Part shown: positions 25,480 through 34,390 of the stretch, one piece after another
Numbering within the stretch: position 1 is the stretch's first letter
How the letters are laid out: each line of letters starts with the position of its first letter
Made by a program: the position numbers and the translations under genes
Notes under the pieces: model-generated
Databases searched by the model: none
What the model saw: the letters and a program-made list of their open reading frames with translations, nothing else
What the model was told of the DNA's origin: nothing
Assembly (NCBI RefSeq): GCF_014200675.1
Contig: NZ_JACHCI010000002.1
Span: 124,001 to 188,000, forward strand
Source of the DNA: Janthinobacterium saanense
Lineage (GTDB): Bacteria > Pseudomonadota > Gammaproteobacteria > Burkholderiales > Burkholderiaceae_D
Direction: 5' to 3'
Length of the DNA: 64,000 nt

Positions 25480-27126
25480 ATGACATTTCCACAGAGCCCA
25501 GTGATGGGCCAGATGATGCACCAGCCTTTGCTGATTTCCAGCATACTCGAGTTTGCGGCGCGTCATTATGCGGGAAGTGAAATCGTGTCGCTCCGGGTGG
25601 AGGGCGATCTGCACCGCTACACATATCACGATTGCCACCAGCGCACGCGGCGCCTGGCCAATGCCTTGCGCGGCCTGGGCGTGGAGATGGGCGACCGGGT
25701 GGCGACCCTGGCCTGGAACGGTTATCGCCACATGGAAGTGTATTACGCGGCCTCCGGTTCGGGCGCTGTGCTGCATACCATCAATCCGCGCCTGTTTCCC
25801 GATCAGATCGCCTATATCGCCAACCATGCGCAAGACCAGGTCTTGCTGTTCGACCTGACCTTCTTGCCGGTGGTGGAAAAAATCGCCGCCGATTGCACGA
25901 CCGTGCGCCATTTCGTGCTGATGTGCGACCGTGACCGCATGCCGGCCAGCAGCATTCCAGACCTGCTGTGCTATGAAGACTTGATCGCCAGCCATTCGGA
26001 TCAGTACGAATGGCCGCTGTTCGATGAAAACTCGGCCGCCACCCTGTGCTACACCTCGGGCACCACCGGCAACCCCAAGGGCGCCCTGTATTCGCACCGC
26101 TCGACGGTGCTGCACGCGTATGCCTCGGCCATGCCGAGCGCGCTCAATGTGCGCGCCACCGACACTGTCTTGCCGGTGGTGCCCATGTTCCACGTGAATG
26201 CCTGGGGCTTGCCGTATTCCGTGCCCCTGTCGGGCGCGCGCATGGTGTTTCCCGGCGCGGCGCTGGACGGCAAGTCGCTGTACGAGCTGTTCGAGTCGGA
26301 AGGCGTGACGTTTTCGGCTGGCGTGCCCACCGTCTGGCTGGGCCTGGTGAACCATGCCTTGCAGAATGACCTGAAGTTTTCCACCTTCCGCCGCACGGTG
26401 ATCGGCGGCGCGGCGTGTCCGCCAGCCATGATGGATATTTTGATCGACAAGTTCGGCGTGGAAGTGATACACGGCTGGGGCATGACGGAAATGTCGCCGC
26501 TGGGCACCACGGGCGGCTTGCAGACCAAACACCTGGCCATGAGCAAGGAAGAGCAGCGCAAGATTTTGCACAAGCAGGGCCACGCGATCTATGGCGTGGA
26601 CATGAAAATCGTTGACGATGATGGCAAGCAATTGCCGTGGGATGGCGTGGCCTATGGCCATTTGCTGGTGAAAGGGCCGTGGATCATTTCCTCGTATTTC
26701 AAGCAGGAAGGCGGCGATGTACTGCAGGATGGCTGGTTCCCCACCGGCGACGTGGCCACCATCGATGCGGATGGCTATATGCAGATTACCGACCGCAGCA
26801 AGGACGTGATCAAGTCAGGCGGCGAGTGGATAGGCACAATCGACCTGGAAAACCTGGCCATGGCCCATCCGGCCGTGCTGCAGGCCGCCTGCATCGGCCT
26901 GTTCCACCCGAAATGGGATGAGCGGCCCGTGCTGGTGGTGGTCTTGCGGCCCGGCATGAAGGTCGAGCGCGATGTCTTGCTGCAATTTTTCGAAGGCAAG
27001 ATCGCCAAATGGTGGACGCCGGACGACGTGCTGTTTGTCGACGCCTTGCCCATGGGCGCCACGGGCAAGGTGCAAAAGAACAAGTTGCGCGACCAGTTCA
27101 AGGGGCATCAGTTGCCGGGCATCTAA
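25480..27126 (+). CDS. Fatty-acid--CoA ligase (AMP-forming)
   Basis: A 548-residue acyl-activating enzyme of the medium/long-chain type (AlkK-like). ATG 25480 follows AGAGGAGA. The ATP/AMP signature is LCYTSGTTGNPKGALYSH near residue 190; later motifs are IHGWGMTEMSPLGT, GWFPTGDVATIDADGYMQITDRSKDVIKSGGEWIGTIDLEN and the terminal lysine motif GATGKVQKNKLRDQF. The usual EWISSIDLEN reads EWIGTIDLEN here. It activates fatty acids for beta-oxidation. A motif shared with the hydratase/dehydrogenase and thiolase genes lies upstream. Confidence 0.88.
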   Translation: MTFPQSPVMGQMMHQPLLISSILEFAARHYAGSEIVSLRVEGDLHRYTYHDCHQRTRRLANALRGLGVEMGDRVATLAWNGYRHMEVYYAASGSGAVLHTINPRLFPDQIAYIANHAQDQVLLFDLTFLPVVEKIAADCTTVRHFVLMCDRDRMPASSIPDLLCYEDLIASHSDQYEWPLFDENSAATLCYTSGTTGNPKGALYSHRSTVLHAYASAMPSALNVRATDTVLPVVPMFHVNAWGLPYSVPLSGARMVFPGAALDGKSLYELFESEGVTFSAGVPTVWLGLVNHALQNDLKFSTFRRTVIGGAACPPAMMDILIDKFGVEVIHGWGMTEMSPLGTTGGLQTKHLAMSKEEQRKILHKQGHAIYGVDMKIVDDDGKQLPWDGVAYGHLLVKGPWIISSYFKQEGGDVLQDGWFPTGDVATIDADGYMQITDRSKDVIKSGGEWIGTIDLENLAMAHPAVLQAACIGLFHPKWDERPVLVVVLRPGMKVERDVLLQFFEGKIAKWWTPDDVLFVDALPMGATGKVQKNKLRDQFKGHQLPGI

Positions 27127-27135
27127 GCCTGGCGC

Positions 27136-28683
27136 TCAGGCTGCCCGAGGCAAGGCCTGCGCCAGTTTCTCCAGCAAATGGTCGCAGCGGAACACGCTCA
27201 GGGTCTGCGGCTTTTCCTTGCTGCCGATGTCGATCATTTCATCCATTTCGCTGCGCAAGTCGTCGTGCGTGCCGGTGCGGATGATGTGCGGGGCGGCAAA
27301 GCGCTGGCTGTCTGAAATGGTCATGATATTGTCCACCGCATCGACCAGGAAACCATAGCGCTCATCGCCCCGTTCGATGATCAGGATCTTGGCGGCGCTC
27401 TCGTCAGCCAGCGGCGCCATCGCGTACAGCTGGCGCAGATCGATGATGCTGATCATTTGCTGGCGCAAGTTCAAGATGCCGCGCATGAAGGGCGGCATGC
27501 CGGGCGGCCTGGTGATGGCGCCGCTGAAATCGATGATTTCGCGCACCTGCTTGATTTCCACCGCGAAGCTGTTTTCTACCGTGAAAGTGATATACACCTG
27601 GCGCTGGACTTTGCGCCCGCTGGCAGCCGCCGCCGCTTCCTGGGCGGGATACAGGCGCGCGTGGCCCTGGCGCATCTCGACGATTTCCGCCTGTGACAAA
27701 ATTTCGCGATGGTCGAGAAAGATGATGTCGCCCAAGCCCGGTTTCGTGATGCAGCCGGCAAACATGGCGGCGCGGGTCTTGCTCAGCAAGGGAATCGGCA
27801 GCACTTCATCGCCAAAGAAATGCACGATGCTGTCGACCGAGTCGACCAGGAAGCCCACTGTGGCGTCGTCCAGGCGCACGACGATGATGCGCTGCTCTGG
27901 TGTTGCCTGCGTCGCCGCGCCGGAGGCGTGCAGCAGGGCGCTGAAATCGACTACCGCCACCTGGCTGCCGCGAAAATGGATGCGGCCCAGGCACAGTTCG
28001 CTATTCAATACCGAGCTGTGCAGCTCTGGCACGCGGATGATTTCCTGGATGGCGCCCATTTCAAAGGCAAAGGTGGAGCCGGCCGCGTGGAAACTCACGC
28101 ACTGGCGCCGCTCGCTTTGCGCATGGTAGCGGTCGTTAATGAGTTGATTGACTGCTTTGCCGGCGCCAGCCTGGCGCGCCAGCACATGGGGCACGTTTTC
28201 TATGCGTATCAAGGCTTGCGGGTCGAGCACCTGCAGCAGGCGCGCGCCGCCATCGAGCAAGATGGTGCCGGCAATCACGGCGTGCGTATCGCCGGCCGCA
28301 TACTGCAGGGCGCTGCGCTGCGCGGCAGGCACGCGCAGGATTTCGCCCGTATCGGCAAACAAAATGCCGACCAGCACTTGTTGAAAATCAAGGATGGCGA
28401 TCTTGTGGCTGCGCGCGGCCGGTGGGGCGTCGGCGTGAAACAGCCGGGCCAGGTTGACTACCGGAATCACGCTGCCGCGCAAGGTAAACATGCCTTCCAG
28501 ATAGGCGGGCGCCAGCGGCAGGGAGGTGATTTTATCCGGGAAGTTGACCACTTCGCGGATGCAACTGGCGGGCAGGGCAAATTCATCGTCGCCCAGGAAA
28601 AACGAGCCGAACAGTTCCGTGCTGGCGTCATTGCGCGATGGTGCTTGCTGGGGCGGCGCCTCTATCTTCGCTTCAATGTCCAT
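27136..28683 (-). CDS. Triple CheW-domain chemotaxis coupling protein
   Basis: A 515-residue protein made of three CheW domains: about residues 26-160 (FFLGDDEFALPASCIREVVNFP), 194-330 (CVSFHAAGSTFAFEMGAIQEII) and 361-500 (VYITFTVENSFAVEIKQVREII). Each keeps the RG or FRGS core (TLRGSVIPVVNLARLF, HFRGSQVAVVDFSALL, NLRQQMISIIDLRQLY), although the third has RQ for RG. CheW couples receptors to CheA; a tandem protein could bridge several receptor/kinase contacts. ATG 28683 follows AAGGAAAG; the upstream extension overlaps cheD. The cheD stop overlaps this gene by 11 bases. Confidence 0.9.
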   Translation of the reverse strand: MDIEAKIEAPPQQAPSRNDASTELFGSFFLGDDEFALPASCIREVVNFPDKITSLPLAPAYLEGMFTLRGSVIPVVNLARLFHADAPPAARSHKIAILDFQQVLVGILFADTGEILRVPAAQRSALQYAAGDTHAVIAGTILLDGGARLLQVLDPQALIRIENVPHVLARQAGAGKAVNQLINDRYHAQSERRQCVSFHAAGSTFAFEMGAIQEIIRVPELHSSVLNSELCLGRIHFRGSQVAVVDFSALLHASGAATQATPEQRIIVVRLDDATVGFLVDSVDSIVHFFGDEVLPIPLLSKTRAAMFAGCITKPGLGDIIFLDHREILSQAEIVEMRQGHARLYPAQEAAAAASGRKVQRQVYITFTVENSFAVEIKQVREIIDFSGAITRPPGMPPFMRGILNLRQQMISIIDLRQLYAMAPLADESAAKILIIERGDERYGFLVDAVDNIMTISDSQRFAAPHIIRTGTHDDLRSEMDEMIDIGSKEKPQTLSVFRCDHLLEKLAQALPRAA

Positions 28684-29242
28684 AAGCACTTTCCTTGCGT
28701 ATGCGTACAGGTGGCGCATCGGCCGCCACTTCGGTCACGGCATAGCTGTGGTGGGCGCAATCGATCAGCAACTGGCGCCCGCGCCGGCCACCGAGGGCGC
28801 AAAAGCTCACGTGCAAGCCGCACTGTTCCAGGTATTTTTGCGCCGCTTCCACGTTTTTCTTGCCAACTTGCAAGCGGCTTTGGCTGGTGCTGGGGCCAAA
28901 CATGCTGGCGCCGCCGGCCAGTATCACTTCGATGTCAGGGTAGTCGGCCACCCTCGCGCCCATCATGCGCAAGAGCGAGGGCACGGCCTGGCTCACATAG
29001 CGGGCGCCCACGCCGCGCTCGCTTGCGCTGCCACCCGCTGGAGCTTCCGGTAATAAACAATGGGCCAGGCCGCAGCAGCGGCCTTTTTTCCAGATGAAGC
29101 CGATGCCGATGCAGGAACCGAGCAGGGCTTGCAGCTGCTCTTCCTGCGTGCCCACGCTCAATTGGCCCATGGCCACCTGCTGCAAGTGTTCCTGTCGCGT
29201 CGCGCGGGTGCGGCCGCCGCTGCTCGTCATCGTCTGCATCAT
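28673..29242 (-). CDS. cheD: Chemoreceptor glutamine deamidase CheD
   Basis: A 189-residue CheD-family protein, which deamidates receptor glutamines and can interact with CheC/CheX. The catalytic Cys and His are kept in LLGSCIGIGFIW and GLAHCLLPE; the Thr normally just before LLGSC (TLLGSC) is Ala here (ALLGSC), so activity may be altered. GARYVSQAVPSLLRMMG, LAGGASMF and VGKKNVEAAQKYLEQ are family-like. ATG 29242 overlaps the cheR stop (ATGA), with a second ATG one codon later. Confidence 0.85.
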   Translation of the reverse strand: MMQTMTSSGGRTRATRQEHLQQVAMGQLSVGTQEEQLQALLGSCIGIGFIWKKGRCCGLAHCLLPEAPAGGSASERGVGARYVSQAVPSLLRMMGARVADYPDIEVILAGGASMFGPSTSQSRLQVGKKNVEAAQKYLEQCGLHVSFCALGGRRGRQLLIDCAHHSYAVTEVAADAPPVRIRKESAYGH

Positions 29243-30063
29243 GCCTCAGCTGTTTTGTAGATCATGGGAAACTCAAATTGGTAGCCGGTAGCCAGGCGGG
29301 CAATCGTTTCCGATTCACCCAGGATCAGCCGGCCATCATCCTTGAGGCTATGGCGCGCCTGCCGCAACACCGTTTCCTGGTGCTCGGCATCGAAATAAAT
29401 CAGCACATTGCGCAGGAACACCAGATCGAAACGTTGCGGGGGACGCAGCGGTTCGAGCAGGTTGTGCAGCGCGAAACTGACGTTCTGCTTCAATTGCTGA
29501 TTGACTTGCACGCCATACGGCGAAGCGGTGAAATATTTACGCAGCAAGTCCGGGTGTGACAGACGGATGCGTTCGACCGAGCGCCCGCTGTATTGGCCCG
29601 CCTTGGCGAGACCCAGGATTTGCTGTGAAATATCGCTGGCCAGGATCTGATAGCGAAAGCTGGGTACTTGCTGCTGGAATTGCTCGCACAGCATGGCGAT
29701 CGAATACAGCTCTTCGCCGCTGGCGGCCGCCGCCGACCATATTTTCAGGGTTTGCCCCGGATGGGCGCGGGTCCAGCCGGGCAGGTAGCGGTCGCGAAAA
29801 TAATCCCACACCTGTGGCGTACGGAAAAACAGGGTGTCGTTGGTGGTCACCAGATCGATGAAATGCGCCACTTCATCACGGTCGCTCACCACGCGGTCCA
29901 GATAGTCCTGATAACTGTGCAGGGACAGCTCCTGCAGCCGTGGCTGCAAGCGCCGTTCCAGCAAGATGCTCTTTCTTTGCGTCATGGCAATGCCCGTATG
30001 CTCGCGCACCAGGGCGATCAAAGTCGTCAGGACTTCGGGCGTCAGGGCGGGAGCATGCGTCAT
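29239..30063 (-). CDS. cheR: CheR chemoreceptor methyltransferase
   Basis: A 274-residue SAM-dependent methyltransferase that methylates receptor glutamates. The N-terminal helical domain contains MTQRKSILLERRLQPRLQ; VTTNDTLFFR is the standard TTNxTxFFR motif. The SAM loop reads WSAAAASGEELYSIAM where most CheR proteins have SAxCSxGEEPYS. The late motif FDLVFLRNVLIYFD is typical. There is no C-terminal receptor-tethering extension. It overlaps cheD by four bases and is three bases downstream of the receptor gene. Confidence 0.92.
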   Translation of the reverse strand: MTHAPALTPEVLTTLIALVREHTGIAMTQRKSILLERRLQPRLQELSLHSYQDYLDRVVSDRDEVAHFIDLVTTNDTLFFRTPQVWDYFRDRYLPGWTRAHPGQTLKIWSAAAASGEELYSIAMLCEQFQQQVPSFRYQILASDISQQILGLAKAGQYSGRSVERIRLSHPDLLRKYFTASPYGVQVNQQLKQNVSFALHNLLEPLRPPQRFDLVFLRNVLIYFDAEHQETVLRQARHSLKDDGRLILGESETIARLATGYQFEFPMIYKTAEA

Positions 30064-30066
30064 GGC

Positions 30067-31764
30067 TTACACCACGAAGCCGGAGACAGTCTGGTTCAAG
30101 CCGCCTGCGCGCTCGTTCAGGCTATCGGTCGAGCGGGCGATGCTGTCGCAGTTGGCGGCCGATTTCTCGGTTTCCTCGGCGATGTACTGGATCGCCGTGG
30201 ATACTTCGCGCGCCGTCAGCAATTGCTCGTTGGCAGCCTTGGAAATGTCGGAAATGGCCAAGGTGGTCTTGGCGACACCCGAGACGATCTTGTCGAAGGC
30301 GTCGCTGGCCTGCTTCGAAATCTCGCTGCCGGTAGAGACCCGCTTGACGGACTCGTTGATCAGCTTGGAGATTTCCTTGGTGGCTTGCGAGGAGCGTTCG
30401 GCCAGCTTGCGCACTTCGTCGGCGACCACGGAAAAGCCCAGGCCGTGTTCGCCTGCGCGGGCCGCCTCGATGGCCGCATTAAAGGCCAGCATATTGGTCT
30501 GGCTGGCAATTTCGCTGATCACCTTGACGATTTCGCCTATGTCTTCGGACGAGCGGTTGATCAGGTCCATCGCCTCGATCGACTTGGCGACGGCGCGCGC
30601 GCCCGCTTCGGCTTCCTGCTGCGTGGCCTTGGCCAGGAAATCGGCGCTGGAGGTGTTTTCTGCGATGGAATTGATGGAAAACGTCAAGCCATCAATGGAA
30701 GCATTCATTTCTTCCACGGTGGCGCCCAGTGCCTGCGTGCCCACGGCCACGCCCGTTGCCCGTTCGGCAATCGCGTGCGAGGCATCGGCAAAACCGTTGG
30801 CGGCGGCTACCACGGTGCCGATCACGCCGCGCAGGTCGACAATCATCTTGCCTATGCCGCCAGCCAATAAATCGATAGGTTCATCACCCTCGGGCGTGAT
30901 ATTGCAGGTCAGGTCGCCTTGCGCGGCGCGTGCCACCGAGGCCAGCAGCGCATCGACCTTGCGGCTGTCATTGGCGGCGCGCGTCTTGATGCTGTTTTCC
31001 AGATTGACCTGGTCGGTGATGTCGATGGCGAACTTGACTACTTTATACGGCTTGCCATTGAGGTCGAGGATGGGATTGTAGGTTGCTTGTATCCACACCA
31101 CCTTGCCGTGATTGCCGATGCGTTTGTAACGGCCGCTATCGAATTCGCCACGCGCCAGTTTTTGCCAGAACTTCTTGTAATCGGGGCTGTTGGCAAATTC
31201 CGTGTCGCAAAACATGCGGTGATGTTCGCCCTTGATTTCATCGAGTTCATAACCCATCACGGCCAGGAAGTTCGGGTTGGCGTCCAGCACCACGCCGTGC
31301 GTGTCGAATTCAATCACGGCCTGCGCCTTGCCGATGGCGCTGACCTTGCCTTCATATTCCGCATTGCGGCGCTTGCTGGCCGTGATGTCGGTGGCGAACT
31401 TGATGACTTTATATGGTTTGCCGTCGGCGTCGAACACGGGATTATAAGAAGCATTGATCCAGACTTCGTGGCCATCCCTGGCGCGGCGCTTGTAATCGCC
31501 CTGGTCGAATTCGCCGCGTCCCAGCCTGGCCCAGAATTCGCGGTATTCTGGCGTTTGCGCGTAGTCGGGGTCGCAAAAGATGGCGTGATGCTTGCCCTGT
31601 ACCTCGGCCAGGCTATAGCCCAGCACTTTCAGGAAATTGTCGTTGGCATGCAGGATGGTGCCGTCGAGTTCGAACTCGATCACCGCCTGGACTCTGTTGA
31701 GCGCCGTATTGATTGCTTGTAGGTCCAGATCCTGGGAGTGACTGACATGGCTTGCAGCGTCCAT
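30067..31764 (-). CDS. Soluble PAS-PAS methyl-accepting chemotaxis protein
   Basis: A 565-residue chemoreceptor with no transmembrane segment. Two PAS domains (about residues 22-130 and 145-250) are repeats of each other, each with [22 protein letters not shown] and a GKPYKV strand, the Aer-like layout that usually holds heme or flavin for oxygen or redox sensing. A HAMP-like region follows, then a signalling hairpin with tip [44 protein letters not shown]. The C-terminus lacks a CheR-binding pentapeptide. First gene of the receptor-cheR-cheD-cheW operon, with an FNR-type box upstream. Confidence 0.9.
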   Translation of the reverse strand: MDAASHVSHSQDLDLQAINTALNRVQAVIEFELDGTILHANDNFLKVLGYSLAEVQGKHHAIFCDPDYAQTPEYREFWARLGRGEFDQGDYKRRARDGHEVWINASYNPVFDADGKPYKVIKFATDITASKRRNAEYEGKVSAIGKAQAVIEFDTHGVVLDANPNFLAVMGYELDEIKGEHHRMFCDTEFANSPDYKKFWQKLARGEFDSGRYKRIGNHGKVVWIQATYNPILDLNGKPYKVVKFAIDITDQVNLENSIKTRAANDSRKVDALLASVARAAQGDLTCNITPEGDEPIDLLAGGIGKMIVDLRGVIGTVVAAANGFADASHAIAERATGVAVGTQALGATVEEMNASIDGLTFSINSIAENTSSADFLAKATQQEAEAGARAVAKSIEAMDLINRSSEDIGEIVKVISEIASQTNMLAFNAAIEAARAGEHGLGFSVVADEVRKLAERSSQATKEISKLINESVKRVSTGSEISKQASDAFDKIVSGVAKTTLAISDISKAANEQLLTAREVSTAIQYIAEETEKSAANCDSIARSTDSLNERAGGLNQTVSGFVV

Positions 31765-31950
31765 AATATTTCCTTCAATGGGGTCGAGGAATAAGTAACG
31801 ATGTATGCTGGTACTGCTGATTCGTTACAAATGGAGAGAATGTTATTGTGTCAACACGCAACTCCGTGATAATTGGTGAGAATATCTGATCGCTAATCGG
31901 CAGGATTTATTTTTCTATGGATTGCCTTATGGTAAACCAATTGCAGAGTA

Positions 31951-31964
31951 TTGATTTGAATCAA
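31951..31964. promoter_or_regulatory. FNR/ANR-type box upstream of the chemotaxis operon
   Basis: TTGAT-TTGA-ATCAA matches the FNR consensus exactly. The preceding TGCAGAGTA is shared with the box at 5977, where the identity runs 11 bases. On the minus strand a weak -10-like TACCAT lies near 31934-31929, close to where class II activation would place it, giving a leader of about 150 bases before the receptor ATG. Confidence 0.7.
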
Positions 31965-32183
31965 TATTTTTTATTATTCCCCAGCGTTTACTGAAAAACA
32001 AGGGGAACACATAAATAATGTTTTACGCGTGGTTTTCTTCGCATTTCCCGGTAAATGAAAGTGTTTTTAGCCCGATGCAAGCTTGCCATTGATATTAATA
32101 TTTTATTATTTTCAAGGGTATGTGTTTGATAGCTTCTGCTGGCTGGACGGGCCTGGCCAGCCTGCATTTTGGGCGGATAGAAT

Positions 32184-32197
32184 AATACGGCCGTACT
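32184..32197. promoter_or_regulatory. Candidate fatty-acid regulon operator, site 3
   Basis: AATACGGCCGTACT contains the perfect 10-base palindrome TACGGCCGTA and shares ACG(A/G)CCGTAC with sites 1 and 2. It lies 55 bases upstream of the bifunctional beta-oxidation gene. A second half-site, TTTTACGG, follows directly. Confidence 0.55.
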
Positions 32198-32252
32198 TTT
32201 TACGGTATAGTAAAGCTTCATACTCATGCACCCATATAACAAGGAAGAGACA

Positions 32253-34340
32253 ATGACCGCCGAATACCAAGTTCATGGCTCCGTAGCCGTCATCACGCTG
32301 AGCAACCCACCTGTTAACGGGCTGGGCCTGGCGACCCGCACGGCGGCCGTCGCGGGCATACGCCAGGCGCTGGGCGATGAGGCCGTCAAAGCCATCGTCA
32401 TCACGGGCGCCGGCAAAGCCTTTTCGGGCGGCGCCGACATCAAGGAATTCAATTCGCCGAAAGCCCTGACCGAACCGACCTTGCATACCCTGATCAATGT
32501 GGTGGAAAGTGCGACCAAGCCGGTGGTGGCGGCCATTCACAGCGTCTGCATGGGCGGCGGCCTGGAGCTGGCGCTGGGCTGCAATTACCGCGTGGCCTCG
32601 CCGGGTGCGCAAATGGCGTTGCCGGAAGTCAAACTGGGCATCTTGCCGGGCGCGGGCGGCACGCAGCGCCTGCCTAGAGTGCTGGGCCTGGAAGTGGCGC
32701 TCAATATGATTGTTTCCGGTACGCCCGTGTTATCCGAAAAGCTGGCCGGCACGGCCCTGTTCGATGAAGTCACCGCGCCGGGTGTGGACTTGCTGACGGC
32801 CGCCGTGGCTTTCGCCACCAAAGTGGCCGAGCTGCGTCCGCTGCCGAAAGTGCGCGAGCGCAAGGTGGATTACCCGAATCATGAAGCGTTCCTGCAATTT
32901 TCACGCAATACCGTGCAAGCCATGTCCGGCCCATTCCCTGCGCCATTGAAATGCGTGGAAGCGGTGGCGGCCGCCGTGACCATGAAATTCGATGAGGGCT
33001 TGAAATTCGAGCGCGAACTGTTCATGCAACTGGTGCAGTCGCCCGAGTCGAAAGCCTTGCGCCACGCCTTCTTTGCCGAACGCGTGGCCAGCAAGGTGCC
33101 GGACGTGCCAGCCGACACGCCCGTGCGCATCATCGCCACAGCGGCCATCGTGGGCGCGGGCACCATGGGCGGCGGCATCGCCATGAATTTCGCCAACGCG
33201 GGCATACCCGTGACCTTGCTGGAAACGAAGCAGGAAGCGCTGGACAAGGGCCTGGCCACCATCCGCAAGAATTACGAAAACACCGTCAAGAAGGGCAAGC
33301 TGACGCAAGAGAAGGCTGAGCAGCGCATCGCCTTGGTCAGCGGCACCTTGGCCTACGAAGCGATTGCACAGGCCGACATCGTGATCGAAGCCGTGTTTGA
33401 AGAGCTGGGCGTGAAAGAAGCCGTCTTCAGGAAACTCGATGATGTCATGAAGCCGGGCGCCATTTTGGCCTCGAACACCTCGACCCTGGACCTGGACAAG
33501 ATCGCCAGCTTTACCAAACGCCCGCAAGACGTGATCGGCACACATTTCTTCAGCCCGGCGAACGTCATGAAACTGCTGGAAATCGTCCGTGGCGAGGCCA
33601 CCGGCAAGGATGTGCTGGCCACCGCGCTGGCGTTATCGAAGAAATTGAAAAAGACCGGCGTGGTCTCGGGTGTCTGCGATGGCTTCATCGGCAACCGCAT
33701 GATCGAGCAATACAGCCGCCAGGCCGGCTTCCTGCTGGAAGAAGGTTGCTTGCCGGAACAAGTCGACAAGGCGGCCGAGAAATTCGGCTTTGCCATGGGC
33801 CCGTTCCGCATGGGCGACCTGGCCGGCAACGATATCGGCTGGGCCATCCGCAAGCGCCGCTACGTGGAAAAACCGGACGTCACCTATTCGAAGACGGCCG
33901 ACCTGCTGTGCGAACTGGGGCGTTATGGCCAGAAGACGGGCGTCGGCTGGTATGACTACAAGGCGGGCGACCGCAAGGCGTATCCGTCCGAACAGGTAGA
34001 CGCCATGATCATCCAGCATTCGGACGACATCGGTTTGGCGCGGCGCAAGATCAGCGACCAGGAAATCGTCGAACGCCTGGTGTATGCGCTGGTCAATGAA
34101 GGCGCGCGCATCCTGGAAGAGGGCATCGCCCTGCGCGCTTCGGATATCGATATGGTGTACCTGACCGGTTACGGCTTCCCCCTGTTCCGTGGCGGCCCGA
34201 TGTTCTACGCCGATACGGTGGGCTTGCCGAATGTGTTAGAGAGCATCGCCGGCTACGCGCGCGGCCGCCACGGCGAAGCCTGGACCCCGGCGCCCTTGCT
34301 GGTGAAGCTGGCGGGCGAGGGCAAGGGTTTTAACGGCTGA
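32253..34340 (+). CDS. Bifunctional enoyl-CoA hydratase / 3-hydroxyacyl-CoA dehydrogenase
   Basis: A 695-residue fusion enzyme for two beta-oxidation steps. Residues 1-190 form the crotonase domain (VITGAGKAFSGGADIKEF oxyanion loop; MGGGLELALGCNYRVASPGAQMALPEVKLGILPGAGGTQRLPR with the catalytic Glu residues). From about 295 comes the NAD-binding Rossmann domain (AAIVGAGTMGGGIAMNFANAGIPVTLLE), then FFSPANVMKLLEIVRG and the C-terminal 3HCDH domains. ATG 32253 follows AAGGAAGAGA. It is monocistronic, ends at a strong terminator, and carries an upstream motif shared with the ligase and thiolase genes. Layout is FadB/FadJ or peroxisomal-bifunctional type. Confidence 0.92.
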   Translation: MTAEYQVHGSVAVITLSNPPVNGLGLATRTAAVAGIRQALGDEAVKAIVITGAGKAFSGGADIKEFNSPKALTEPTLHTLINVVESATKPVVAAIHSVCMGGGLELALGCNYRVASPGAQMALPEVKLGILPGAGGTQRLPRVLGLEVALNMIVSGTPVLSEKLAGTALFDEVTAPGVDLLTAAVAFATKVAELRPLPKVRERKVDYPNHEAFLQFSRNTVQAMSGPFPAPLKCVEAVAAAVTMKFDEGLKFERELFMQLVQSPESKALRHAFFAERVASKVPDVPADTPVRIIATAAIVGAGTMGGGIAMNFANAGIPVTLLETKQEALDKGLATIRKNYENTVKKGKLTQEKAEQRIALVSGTLAYEAIAQADIVIEAVFEELGVKEAVFRKLDDVMKPGAILASNTSTLDLDKIASFTKRPQDVIGTHFFSPANVMKLLEIVRGEATGKDVLATALALSKKLKKTGVVSGVCDGFIGNRMIEQYSRQAGFLLEEGCLPEQVDKAAEKFGFAMGPFRMGDLAGNDIGWAIRKRRYVEKPDVTYSKTADLLCELGRYGQKTGVGWYDYKAGDRKAYPSEQVDAMIIQHSDDIGLARRKISDQEIVERLVYALVNEGARILEEGIALRASDIDMVYLTGYGFPLFRGGPMFYADTVGLPNVLESIAGYARGRHGEAWTPAPLLVKLAGEGKGFNG

Positions 34341-34360
34341 ACGGCTGGCTAAAAACGACA

Positions 34361-34386
34361 AGGGCAGAATCATCTGCCCTTTTTTT
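34361..34386. terminator. Intrinsic terminator
   Basis: AGGGCAGA-ATCA-TCTGCCCT stem followed by six T residues, directly after the beta-oxidation gene and before the convergent hydrolase gene. Confidence 0.88.
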
Positions 34387-34390
34387 ACTG

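Larger units (their letters stand above)
31765..32252. other. AT-rich divergent regulatory region
   Basis: This 488-base gap separates the chemoreceptor operon from the divergent hydratase/dehydrogenase gene. It is markedly AT-rich compared with its surroundings. It holds an FNR-type box (31951-31964) toward the receptor and a fatty-acid motif (32184-32197) toward the beta-oxidation gene. The minus-strand frame at 31988-32242 shows no protein-like features and overlaps these elements, so I treat it as noncoding. Confidence 0.6.

Noticed and set aside
31988-32242. 84-codon minus-strand frame in the divergent region
   Set aside because: Overlaps the motif and leader of the beta-oxidation gene; lacks a ribosome-binding site and protein-like pattern.
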